A DNA stretch of 15,330 bases from JBOGJI01 sp050747865 (GTDB lineage Bacteria; Acidobacteriota; Thermoanaerobaculia; Multivoradales; JAHEKO01), in the NCBI GenBank assembly GCA_050747865.1, contig JBOGJI010000134.1, positions 1 through 15,330 of the forward strand, written 5' to 3'. The notes under the pieces were generated by a model. That model was not told the DNA's origin and searched no databases. It worked only from the letters and a program-made list of their open reading frames with translations. Both the position numbers and the translations under genes were made by a program. Shown piece by piece: positions 6,639 through 14,915 of this stretch (within the stretch, counting starts at the first letter, position 1; each line of letters starts with the position of its first letter).

Positions 6639-7328
6639 ATGTTGGGTGGCGGTCCGGTCGCAAACGCCGCGACTCCGTTCGAGGCCGCCGCCCGGCAGAC
6701 GGTGGCACGCTATCGCCGATCGACCCCCGCGGCGGCCTGGTTCGTGGCCGGCAAGCTGCGGCGGGACCCCGTCTACCGGCAGCTCGCCGAGCGCGGGCCA
6801 CATCCCGGGCCGATCGTCGACCTGGGCTGCGGGCTGGGCCACACCGGCCTGCTGCTCGCGGCGCTGCAGCCCGGCGCCTCAGTGCTCGGCCTCGACTGGG
6901 ATCTGAGGAAGCTGCGCCGCGCCCGCCGCGCCGCCGCCGGCATCGCCAACGTGCGGTTCGCCAGGGCCGATATCCGCCGCCTCGCCGCGACCAAAGCGGG
7001 CACGGTGCTGCTACTCGACGTGCTCCACTATCACCCGCCGGCGGAGCAGGACGCGCTGCTCGCCGCCGCCGCGGCCCTCCTCACGCCGGGCGGACGGCTG
7101 TGGGTGCGCGACCTGGACACCGCCGCCGGCTGGCGGGCCACAGCGACGCGCGCTCAGGAGCGCCTGGCCCGCTGGATGGGCTGGCACCGCGGCGCCACGC
7201 TGCACTTCCGCCCCGCCGCCGAGCTTGTGGGCGTTCTCCAGGGCATCGGGCTGCACGCGACAGTCCAACCGAGCTGGCAAGGGACCCCGTTCGGCAACGT
7301 CCTGATCACGGCGGTCCGCTCATCTTGA
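6639..7328 (+). CDS. Class I SAM-dependent methyltransferase
   Basis: A 229-residue Rossmann-fold methyltransferase. Motif I is IVDLGCGLGHTG (residues 59-70), the acidic ribose contact is LGLDWD, and later motifs include LLLDVLHYHP and LLTPGGRLWVRD. It would use SAM to methylate a small molecule, most simply a hydroxyl of the cluster product. ATG 6639 was chosen; a TTG at 6627 overlaps the upstream stop (TTGA) and would add four residues. Neither start has a clear ribosome site. It is the last gene of the rightward arm. Its final 23 bases overlap, tail to tail, the end of the rhodanese gene on the other strand, so the two operons share their 3' ends with no terminator visible. Confidence 0.82.
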   Translation: MLGGGPVANAATPFEAAARQTVARYRRSTPAAAWFVAGKLRRDPVYRQLAERGPHPGPIVDLGCGLGHTGLLLAALQPGASVLGLDWDLRKLRRARRAAAGIANVRFARADIRRLAATKAGTVLLLDVLHYHPPAEQDALLAAAAALLTPGGRLWVRDLDTAAGWRATATRAQERLARWMGWHRGATLHFRPAAELVGVLQGIGLHATVQPSWQGTPFGNVLITAVRSS

Positions 7329-7836
7329 CCGACGTCTTGCCCGAGGCGGGCCCCGAGGCCGCCTCCTGCTCCGCGTCCTTCAGCTCCTGGGGAATGGGAT
7401 CGGGGCCGAACACGACGCCGAAGCCGGCGGCCTTCCAGTGCGGCACGCCGCCGGCCATCAGGACCGGGAAACGGTAGCCGTTCTCGCGCAGCAGCCGCAT
7501 CCCCCTGGGGCCGCAGTCGGAGTCGTCGCAGTAGACGAGGAAGGTGCGTCGCCGCAAGCGGGCGAGCTCCTCCATCCGCTCCTCCAACCTGGCGAGCGGG
7601 ATGTTGACTGCGCCGTTCAGATGCCCGGCGTCCCCCTTGTACGCCCCCAGCGGGCGCAGATCCAGGACGAAGATCTCCGGATTGTCGCGCAGGATCTCGA
7701 ACGCCACCGCCGGACGGACCACCCGGAAGGGCACGTCCTGGACGGCGGGATCGGGCGCCGGCCGCGCCGTCACGCACGCGCACACCGCCGGCGGCACGGC
7801 CAGCAGCGCGGCCAGCAACCGGCGGCGTCGGCTCAC
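7306..7836 (-). CDS. Exported rhodanese-like domain protein
   Basis: A 176-residue single rhodanese domain behind an N-terminal signal: four arginines (residues 3-6), a hydrophobic core, and Cys19 and Cys21 near the end of it. These might allow lipidation, though no textbook lipobox is present. The domain shows VLDLRP...GHLNGAVNIPL, the usual Asp-x-Arg and substrate-entry segments. The catalytic loop begins at Cys103 (YCDDSDCGPRG), where Cys108 adds a second thiol in the loop. Rhodaneses carry persulfide sulfur or act as phosphatase-like scaffolds. An envelope location suggests sulfur relay or redox work outside the cytoplasm. The GTG start overlaps the asparaginase stop as GTGA, so it is the last gene of a coupled operon. 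Its end overlaps the methyltransferase gene by 23 bases in the opposite sense. Confidence 0.85.
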   Translation of the reverse strand: MSRRRRLLAALLAVPPAVCACVTARPAPDPAVQDVPFRVVRPAVAFEILRDNPEIFVLDLRPLGAYKGDAGHLNGAVNIPLARLEERMEELARLRRRTFLVYCDDSDCGPRGMRLLRENGYRFPVLMAGGVPHWKAAGFGVVFGPDPIPQELKDAEQEAASGPASGKTSVKMSGPP

Positions 7837-8879
7837 CGCACCTCCTCCGCCACCGTTTCCATCTCCAGCTCGCAGACGATGCGGCCGACCGCCACGCCCT
7901 GGCGATTGCGCACCTCCGGCATGTAGAAGGGCCGCAGCTCCTCGATCTCGGCCTCCGCCAGGCAGCCGAGCTGGCGCAGCAGATCGAGCACCGCGCCCGG
8001 CCGCGCGCGATCGCTGCCGTCGGCGATCTTGAGCGCCGCCCCCAGGGCCACCGGGCCGCGAATTGCCAGGGCGTAGAAACCCTCGGCGCCCTCCTTGCCG
8101 ATCACCCGCCCCCCCGTGACCTCGATCAGGCGGGTCGTCAGCTCCCCGGGGCCCGCCACCATCCCGGGAGCCGCCGCCATGGCCTCGGCGATCCGATGCA
8201 GGGCGTCGGCGCGATCGGGGGCGCAGCCGGCGAGCTCGGGGCCTGCCAAGGCGGCGTAGGCCCGTGCCGCCGCGCTCACCGACAGGTAGTAGCAGGGGGC
8301 GCCGCAGCCGTCCACCGCCACCACCATCTCCTCGGCCGCGACGCCGATCAGCGCGGCCAGGGCGCGGAGGATCGCCTGCTGCAACGGGTGCCCGGGGTCG
8401 AGATACGAGTCGAGCGGCCAGCCGGCCAGCTTGCACGCCAGCAGCATGCCGGTGTGCTTACCGGAGCAGTTGTTGTGCAGCACGGTGGGCTGTCGCCCCG
8501 CCTCGCACAGCGCCTGCCGGGCGCCGGCGTCGTAGGGCCAGTGCACGCCGCAGCCCAGCTGCTCCGGCGCCAGCCCGCCCCGCTCCAGCAGCGCGGCCAC
8601 GCGCTCCACGTGTTCGGGGAGGCCGTTGTGGGAGGCGCAGATGACGGCCAGATCGGCGGCGTCCAGCCCGAACGCCTCGACGCCGCCCATCTCCACGAAC
8701 GGCAGCGCCTGGAATGGCTTGGCCGCCGATCGGATGTAGGTCGCCACTTGGGGGTCGCCGGCACGGGCAATCGTCTCGCCCCGCGGCGTCACGGCGGTGG
8801 CGACCCCGGCGTGCCAGGACTCGGTGCGCCCGCCCCGCTCCACGCGGGCGAGCGGCGCGAACTTAGAGCCTGTGACCAT
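7833..8879 (-). CDS. L-asparaginase II family protein (Rhizobium AnsA type)
   Basis: A 348-residue protein of the asparaginase II family typified by Rhizobium etli AnsA, a fold related to glutaminases and serine beta-lactamases and unrelated to E. coli AnsA/AnsB. The signature blocks are present: SAAKPFQALP (51-60), CASHNG (81-86), HNNCSGKH (135-142) and DGCGAPC (190-196). Known members hydrolyse L-asparagine to aspartate and ammonia and bind zinc through conserved Cys/His near the active site. The start is ATG 8879, whose first base is the last base of the STAS stop (TGATG); a TTG codon directly before it is less likely. No signal peptide is seen, so it is cytoplasmic. Why it is coupled to a STAS protein and an exported rhodanese is unclear. 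Confidence 0.92.
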   Translation of the reverse strand: MVTGSKFAPLARVERGGRTESWHAGVATAVTPRGETIARAGDPQVATYIRSAAKPFQALPFVEMGGVEAFGLDAADLAVICASHNGLPEHVERVAALLERGGLAPEQLGCGVHWPYDAGARQALCEAGRQPTVLHNNCSGKHTGMLLACKLAGWPLDSYLDPGHPLQQAILRALAALIGVAAEEMVVAVDGCGAPCYYLSVSAAARAYAALAGPELAGCAPDRADALHRIAEAMAAAPGMVAGPGELTTRLIEVTGGRVIGKEGAEGFYALAIRGPVALGAALKIADGSDRARPGAVLDLLRQLGCLAEAEIEELRPFYMPEVRNRQGVAVGRIVCELEMETVAEEVR

Positions 8880-9226
8880 CAAGCCTTGCCCCCGGTGGCC
8901 GCCACCGCGGCTTCCAGGCTGTCGTAGATCGAGAAGCGGTCGCCGAGCCTGGAGACCCGCAACACCTGCAAGATGGGCTCCGACGGCCGGATCAGGGCCA
9001 GCCGGCGCCCTCGCGCCTGGAAGCGGCCGAGGTAGCCGACCATCTCGCCGAGGCCGGTCGAGTCGATGAAGTTGATGCCGGATAGATCGAGGAGCACGTC
9101 CCCCCCTTCCTCTTCGAGCGCCCTCTCCAGGGTCTGGCGGAAGAACGCCGTGCTCTCCCCTAGCCGGATCACCCCGGCGACGCGCAACAGAATCCCGTCC
9201 TCAAACGTCCGTTTCTCGACGACCAT
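8879..9226 (-). CDS. STAS-domain anti-sigma-factor antagonist
   Basis: A 115-residue single STAS domain, the usual size for SpoIIAA/RsbV-type switch proteins. The phosphorylation site is intact: F-I-D-S-T-G-L-G with Ser56, after the strand VLLDLSGIN. Such proteins sequester an anti-sigma kinase when unphosphorylated and release it when the serine is phosphorylated. No kinase or sigma factor gene lies in the window, so the partner must be elsewhere. ATG 9226 has a good GGGAGG ribosome site. It follows the OmpA-like gene by 24 bases and is coupled to the asparaginase gene by a one-base overlap. The STAS fold is also used in transporter and lipid-asymmetry systems, but the small size and intact D-S-T-G favour partner switching. 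Confidence 0.9.
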   Translation of the reverse strand: MVVEKRTFEDGILLRVAGVIRLGESTAFFRQTLERALEEEGGDVLLDLSGINFIDSTGLGEMVGYLGRFQARGRRLALIRPSEPILQVLRVSRLGDRFSIYDSLEAAVAATGGKA

Positions 9227-9250
9227 GCGGCCTGCCTCCCGGAAACCGGA

Positions 9251-10537
9251 TCACTCCATCACCGCGAACTCGATCCGACGGTTGCGGAAGCGCCCATCCG
9301 CGGTGTCGTTGCCGGCCACCGGCCGGCTGGCGCCGTAGCCGCGGGGGACCAGCATCGCCGACGGGACGCCAAAGTCGAGCAGCACGTTGCGCACCGCCTG
9401 GGCGCGCGCCTGCGACAGCCTCTGATTCCTGCGCGCCTCGCCGGAGGAATCCGTGTGCCCGGCGATCTCGAGCCGGGTGCCCGGCGGCAGCGCCAGGATC
9501 GCCTTGGCTGCCTGCTCCAGGAAGGCCCGGGCATCGGGCGAGATGACGGCGCTCGACGGCGCGAAGTCGATCCTGCCGCGGTTCAGTACCGCCGCCAGAT
9601 CCGCGGCGGTGAAGTCGGGGCCGAGATCGTCGACTGCCTGCATGGCCGTTTGCTGCGCTTCGTCGACGACGGAGGCGGCGTCGAACGGTGGTGCGGCGGC
9701 CTCCGCTTCCCCTGCGCGATCGGGCTCCTCCACCAGGTCTGCCTCGGACTCCGGCACCGCCTCGGACTCCGGTGCTGACGACGACGCTGATTCCGACGCT
9801 GAAGCGGCCGGCGCGTCTGCCGGCCGCCGGCCGGTGCCACGCACATCGCGGCCCGCACGCAGGCCGGACGCTTCAGGACGTGCGCTTCGTTCGGGCTCGA
9901 CCCGGGTTGCCTGGGGGCTTGCGTCACTCTCTTGCGGCGCCGGGGCGCAGCGCCGCGCGGCCCACCAGACCAGGAGGAGCAGCACGACCAGGGGCAGCAG
10001 CCAGCTGAGCCCGCCCCGGCGCCATGGGCCCGAGGCCGCCGGGGTCGTGGCCGGGGCCGGCCGTCTCTCGGCCGGCCGCAGAGGCGCGGACGGCGGCGCC
10101 GGTGCTACGGGCATCATCGGCTCGCCGGCGACACCGGCGGCCACCTCCGCGAGCATCCCGTCGACGCGCGAGAGCAGCAGCTCCTCCCCGGGCACCTCAC
10201 CGCCGGGGGTCAGCAGATCGAGGACCCGCGGGATGAGGAAGCCCAGGGCCGAGGCGACGTTCGCCGGCTCGAGCCCCAGCCGTTGCGCCATCTCCTCCAC
10301 CAGCCCCGGCCCGAGACCGGTCGCCACGTCTTGCCCACTGAGCTCGATCTCCGGGCCTTCGGCGATCCAGGAATCGACCGGCTCGCCCATTCCTTCCTCG
10401 CGAAAGGCGTCGAGAAATCCCTCGATCCGACCGTGATCGCGGTCGGTGATCATCGCCAGCAACCTCTCGACCAGGGGGGCCGCCTGGTCGCCTAATCGGA
10501 AGCGTTCCGCCGCCTCCTCGATGAGCCTCTCCAACAT
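9251..10537 (-). CDS. YidB-like / transmembrane / OmpA fusion envelope protein
   Basis: A 428-residue protein with three parts. Residues 1-135 look like the YidB/DUF937 family: GRIEGFLDAFREEGMGEPVDSWI, then paired helices ending in VLDLLTPGG. A Pro/Ala linker leads to one membrane helix at about 177-194 (LSWLLPLVVLLLLVWW), followed by an Arg pair. After a low-complexity Ser/Glu/Ala/Pro stretch (about 200-285), the C-terminal OmpA domain runs from about 320 to 428, with IAGHTDSSG (Asp363), LSQARAQAV (Arg378) and RNRRIEF, the residues that bind diaminopimelate in peptidoglycan. The topology implies a cytoplasmic YidB head and a periplasmic OmpA foot, linking a cytosolic signal to the wall. ATG 10537 has GGAGGGG upstream. 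It leads the operon with the STAS, asparaginase and rhodanese genes. Confidence 0.87.
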   Translation of the reverse strand: MLERLIEEAAERFRLGDQAAPLVERLLAMITDRDHGRIEGFLDAFREEGMGEPVDSWIAEGPEIELSGQDVATGLGPGLVEEMAQRLGLEPANVASALGFLIPRVLDLLTPGGEVPGEELLLSRVDGMLAEVAAGVAGEPMMPVAPAPPSAPLRPAERRPAPATTPAASGPWRRGGLSWLLPLVVLLLLVWWAARRCAPAPQESDASPQATRVEPERSARPEASGLRAGRDVRGTGRRPADAPAASASESASSSAPESEAVPESEADLVEEPDRAGEAEAAAPPFDAASVVDEAQQTAMQAVDDLGPDFTAADLAAVLNRGRIDFAPSSAVISPDARAFLEQAAKAILALPPGTRLEIAGHTDSSGEARRNQRLSQARAQAVRNVLLDFGVPSAMLVPRGYGASRPVAGNDTADGRFRNRRIEFAVME

Positions 10538-10578
10538 CCTCGGGATCCCCCTCCGCCGCGGGCCGTCTAGCCGACCCG

Positions 10579-10586
10579 TCTATACT
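10579..10586. promoter_or_regulatory. Overlapping divergent -10 boxes (TATACT / TATAGA)
   Basis: The 55-base gap between the OmpA-like and thioredoxin genes contains TCTATACT. On the plus strand TATACT (10581-10586) sits six bases before GTG 10593. On the minus strand TATAGA (10584-10579) would give the OmpA operon a leader of about 35 bases that includes its ribosome site. The two boxes share four bases, so only one polymerase could use the site at a time. No consensus -35 is visible on either side. Confidence 0.5.
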
Positions 10587-10592
10587 CACTCC

Positions 10593-11282
10593 GTGACCCG
10601 GAGTGGAACGCAACTCTACCTCGCCATCGCCATCGGCCTCAGCTCTACTGTGGTTTCAGCGGTCGCGCGCGCTTCGGAGCCGACCTCCTGCGATGAGGAC
10701 TGCCCGCACGAGTACGGACCGATCCAGCAGGTCGCGGTCTCCGAGCTGTCGCCCGAGTCGAAGGCGATCGTCGAGGATTTCCTCGCCGGCTTCTCGGGCC
10801 CGACACTGAGCGGCGGCTCGGTCGACGCCCGCGCGCGTGCCGGCAGATCGCGGGTCCTGCTGCTCTCGATCTTCGCCGAATGGTGCTGCAACTGCCGCAT
10901 GGAGGCGCCTGAGCTGGTGCAGCTGACCCAGACCTGGGGCCGCCACGGATTCGCCGTCATCGGCCGGTCCGAATATTCGGCGCCGATCGAAGTCCGCCGC
11001 CACGTCAGGGAGTTCGGCGTCTCCTGGCCGGTGGTCCTCGGCAGCCGCAACCCTGACCCGGAGAACCAGGATCGGGTGCGCACGACCACCGCCCACCACC
11101 GCCTGAGCAGGCTCTTCGGCAGCGAGCGCAAGTGGAGCACGCCCTACAACGTCCTCGTCGTCGACGGCGACTTCGACACGCTCTACGTCGCGGACGGCGA
11201 ATACGAGCCGGGCGCGCTCGAAGAGTTCCTGGCGGAGCACCTCGACACGGCTCCCGAGCCTCCCGCCGCCGACGCTCCTTAG
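10593..11282 (+). CDS. Exported TlpA-like thiol-disulfide protein
   Basis: A 229-residue thioredoxin-fold protein. A signal peptide (residues 1-27) ends at A-R-A, consistent with export. The active site is W-C-C-N-C-R (Cys98 to Cys101), a CxxC with an extra Cys inside it, followed by M-E-A-P-E as in TlpA/ResA (WCxxCRxExP). The cis-proline loop is S-T-P-Y. A second Cys pair, C-D-E-D-C (33 and 37), lies just after the signal cleavage site. TlpA-like proteins reduce or shuffle disulfides in the periplasm, often for cytochrome c or copper-centre assembly. GTG 10593 lies six bases after TATACT, so the mRNA is probably leaderless; a longer in-frame start would run antisense into the OmpA-like gene and lacks support. 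The ferredoxin gene follows 30 bases later with its own likely promoter. Confidence 0.85.
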   Translation: MTRSGTQLYLAIAIGLSSTVVSAVARASEPTSCDEDCPHEYGPIQQVAVSELSPESKAIVEDFLAGFSGPTLSGGSVDARARAGRSRVLLLSIFAEWCCNCRMEAPELVQLTQTWGRHGFAVIGRSEYSAPIEVRRHVREFGVSWPVVLGSRNPDPENQDRVRTTTAHHRLSRLFGSERKWSTPYNVLVVDGDFDTLYVADGEYEPGALEEFLAEHLDTAPEPPAADAP

Positions 11283-11299
11283 CCACCTGCGGCCGCGCG

Positions 11300-11305
11300 T
11301 AGAAT
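11300..11305 (+). promoter_or_regulatory. -10 box (TAGAAT) for a leaderless ferredoxin gene
   Basis: TAGAAT lies in the 30-base gap after the thioredoxin stop and seven bases before the GTG start at 11313, placing the expected transcription start at the start codon. The -35 region overlaps the end of the preceding gene and is poor. Confidence 0.45.
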
Positions 11306-11312
11306 CCCGCTC

Positions 11313-11642
11313 GTGCCCTTCCCCGAGATCCAGATCCTCGTCTGCATCAACGAGCGCCCGCCCGACGCCGACAAGCCCTGCTGCGCGCGCCGCGGCTCGA
11401 TGGACCTCTACCGCGCGTTCAAGGATCGGGTGAAGGAGCTGGGCCTGCGCGACCGTGTGATCGTCACCCGCACCGGCTGCCTCAAGCACTGCAGCCAGGG
11501 CATCACGGTCGGCGTGTGGCCGCGCAACGTCTGGTACCGGAGAGTCACCGCCGCGGACATCGAAGCGATCCTCGACCACGCGCTGTACGGGACTGAGCCC
11601 CCGCCGCGCCTGCTTCTCCCAGAGGATGCCCCCTGGGAATGA
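11313..11642 (+). CDS. Thioredoxin-fold 2Fe-2S ferredoxin
   Basis: A 109-residue protein of the (2Fe-2S) ferredoxin family with a thioredoxin-like fold, related to the NuoE subunit of complex I. The cysteine pattern fits: Cys11, Cys23 or Cys24 (KPCCARRGS), Cys56 and Cys60 (TGCLKHCSQG), followed by the usual G-V-W-P-x-x-V-W-Y strand and a conserved tail ending near E-P-P-P-R-L. It would act as a small cytoplasmic electron carrier; the partner is unknown. The adjacent Cys23-Cys24 pair makes the second ligand ambiguous. GTG 11313 begins the protein immediately before the first strand and follows a TAGAAT box by seven bases; no ribosome site is visible. It ends 13 bases from the convergent aconitase gene, with no hairpin between them. 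Confidence 0.88.
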   Translation: MPFPEIQILVCINERPPDADKPCCARRGSMDLYRAFKDRVKELGLRDRVIVTRTGCLKHCSQGITVGVWPRNVWYRRVTAADIEAILDHALYGTEPPPRLLLPEDAPWE

Positions 11643-11655
11643 ATTCGATGAACGG

Positions 11656-13677
<2,022 letters not shown>

Positions 13678-13683
13678 CTCACC

Positions 13684-13689
13684 ATCATA
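13684..13689 (-). promoter_or_regulatory. -10 box (TATGAT) for a leaderless aconitase gene
   Basis: On the minus strand TATGAT is followed by six bases and then the GTG at 13677, with no room for a ribosome site. No clear -35 precedes it. The layout is the same as for three nearby genes. Confidence 0.5.
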
Positions 13690-13834
13690 CCGCCCCCGAC
13701 AACGGTCACGTGCTCTTCGCCTGCGCCTCCAACTCGACGTCGCGGCCGAGCACATGCAGCAGCGCCAGGAGCTAATCGACGGACTGGCGGTAGTGTGTCG
13801 GGTCTAGGAGACGGTAGTTTGTAGAGCTAGCGGT

Positions 13835-13990
13835 AGAAGGGCCGGGACGCAGGTCCGTGGTTTCGATGGTCACCTGCACGGTGCTGCTCTCGCCGACCGG
13901 AGTCGAGCCGGAGGTCGGGTCGACGCTCAACCACGAAACGGCGGCTGGATCGTCGCAATCCATGCTGAGCGCAACCGCGCGAACGAACAG
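13835..13990 (-). pseudogene. Remnant of a BACON-like repeat of a secreted protein
   Basis: In one minus-strand frame the residues read M-D-C-D-D-P-A-A-V-S-W-L-S-V-D-P-T-S-G-S, then TPVGESSTVQVTIETTDLRPG. The pattern C-x-x-P, then W-L-S-V-x-P-T-S-G and an alternating T/V strand, matches the immunoglobulin-like BACON-type repeats found in multiples in large secreted proteins. Only one repeat survives. It breaks at the segment where the consensus continues G-T-Y-T-A, and there is no start codon, signal peptide or upstream repeat. It directly abuts the truncated regulator in another frame, suggesting a deletion that joined two unrelated genes. Bases 13690-13834 hold no gene I can support. Confidence 0.5.
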
Positions 13991-14421
13991 CGCGCGATAG
14001 TACTCGCCAGGGCCACCCAGAGCCAGACCGGCGGGTGTCTGCCGGCCGCACCCGTGCTGGTCGGCTCCTTCATGGGGTCCAACTCGACCGGCGCCACCCA
14101 GCGGTAGCCGAAGCCCTGCACCGTCTTGACGTACTGGTGCTCGTCGCCGGAGTCGTCGAGCGTCCTGCGGACAGCCAGGACCGCATGGCCGAGGACGCTG
14201 TCGGCCAGGTTCTCTTTGCCCCATACCGCGTCGATCAGCTCGTCCCGCGCCACCGCGCGATCCCGGTGCTCGACGAGGTAGGCGAGACACCCGAACGCCT
14301 TGGGCGGCAGCGGCACTTCGTCGTCGCCCCGCCAGAGCTCGCGGCAGGCGAGGTCGAGCCGAAAGGCGCCAAATCGGTAGCGCAGGGACACTGTGTTTTC
14401 GCCGGTCGAGGTCTCCGACAC
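13927..14421 (-). pseudogene. Truncated OmpR-type winged-helix transcriptional regulator
   Basis: Residues 15-110 of this 164-residue frame form a complete OmpR/CadC-type winged-helix DNA-binding domain: YRFGAFRLDLACRELWRG, LPPKAFGCLAYLVEHRDRAV, DELIDAVWGKENLADSVLGHAV, and the C-terminal wing VKTVQGFGYRWVAPVE. In this class the domain is normally followed by a membrane helix and a long sensor part (TPR or beta-propeller). Here a helix just begins (PPVWLWVALAS, about 131-141) and then becomes a low-information tail that stops at 13927. The frame next to it encodes a BACON-like remnant, so the 3' part seems deleted. The isolated DNA-binding domain might still be made from GTG 14421. The gene is divergent from the toxin-antitoxin pair. 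Confidence 0.65.
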
Positions 14422-14463
14422 CAGTCCACAACTCAGTTGGTCAGAACCCTATGGCCGGCCAGT

Positions 14464-14492
14464 TTGACATCGCGGGTGATGTCGTATACGAT
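14464..14492 (+). promoter_or_regulatory. Near-consensus sigma-70 promoter of the toxin-antitoxin operon
   Basis: A perfect -35 TTGACA (14464-14469), a 17-base spacer and a -10 TACGAT (14487-14492) precede the GTG at 14499 by six bases. This is the strongest promoter seen in the window. It places transcription start at or next to the start codon, so the toxin mRNA is probably leaderless. Confidence 0.75.
14482..14491. promoter_or_regulatory. Palindromic operator candidate TCGTATACGA
   Basis: A perfect 10-base palindrome lies across the -10 region. Ribbon-helix-helix antitoxins usually bind such short inverted repeats and shut off their own operon, so this is a natural site for the antitoxin encoded at 14912-15148, alone or with the toxin. 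Confidence 0.5.
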
Positions 14493-14498
14493 TTCTTC

Positions 14499-14915
14499 GT
14501 GAGGCGTGTCGTCGTGGATACCAACGTCCTCATCGCCGCGCTTCGCTCGCTCCGGGGTCGCTCCAACCGCTTGCTCTCGCTGGTCGGGGCACGGCGATTC
14601 GAGACCGTGATCACCGTGCCGCTGGTTCTCGAGTACGAGGATGCGGCGTTGCGACAGTTGAGCTCTTTGAGCTACACCGCAGACGAGGTGCGAGAGATCA
14701 TCGACTTCATCTGCTCGGCCGCGGAGCCCACGGAGATCTACTACCTCTGGCGCCCGCTTCTGGCGGACCCCGGGGACGAGCTCGTCCTGGAGGCCGCGGT
14801 CGCCGGGCGGTGCGACACGATCGTGACGTTCAACCAGCGCCACTTCCGGGGGGTCGAGCAGTTCGGGCTCGAGCTGCGAACCCCGGGGGCGTTCCTCGAG
14901 GAGATCGAACGATGA
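14499..14915 (+). CDS. PIN-domain toxin (putative ribonuclease)
   Basis: A 138-residue PIN-domain protein. The first strand and first acidic residue are VVVDTNVLIAAL (Asp near residue 7). A mid-protein acidic position is in TVPLVLEYEDA, and the C-terminal acidic cluster is in LADPGDELVLEAAV, followed by IVTFNQRHF. This matches the PIN_3-type 'putative toxin-antitoxin system toxin component' family. PIN toxins cleave RNA with Mg2+ bound by three to four acidic residues. An ATG at 14451 is in frame but lies upstream of the promoter, so GTG 14499 is preferred; it starts just before the first strand. Its stop overlaps the antitoxin start as ATGA. The toxin-first order is less common than antitoxin-first. 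Confidence 0.85.
   Translation: MRRVVVDTNVLIAALRSLRGRSNRLLSLVGARRFETVITVPLVLEYEDAALRQLSSLSYTADEVREIIDFICSAAEPTEIYYLWRPLLADPGDELVLEAAVAGRCDTIVTFNQRHFRGVEQFGLELRTPGAFLEEIER

Noticed and set aside
9700..9800. Repetitive Ser/Glu/Pro coding stretch in the OmpA-like gene as a possible tandem repeat.
   Set aside because: It is a low-complexity linker with imperfect short units, common between membrane helices and OmpA domains, not a defined repeat element.
11643..11655. Possible bidirectional terminator between the convergent ferredoxin and aconitase genes.
   Set aside because: The 13-base gap has no inverted repeat and no U-rich tract on either strand.
13706..13800. Minus-strand frame after the BACON remnant reading H-Y-R-Q-S-V-D, stop, then L-L-A-L-L-H-V-L-G-R-D-V-E-L.
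   Set aside because: It looks a little like the C-terminus of an XRE-type antitoxin interrupted by TAG, but it is too short to assign to any family.
13785..13840. CTACCG occurring three times on the minus strand at short intervals.
   Set aside because: Copies are only six bases long, spacing is irregular and flanks differ; chance or slippage is enough, and there is no sign of an attachment site or CRISPR.
14433..14843. Minus-strand 136-codon open frame opposite the PIN toxin gene.
   Set aside because: It is antisense to a well-supported PIN gene and shows no family features or promoter.
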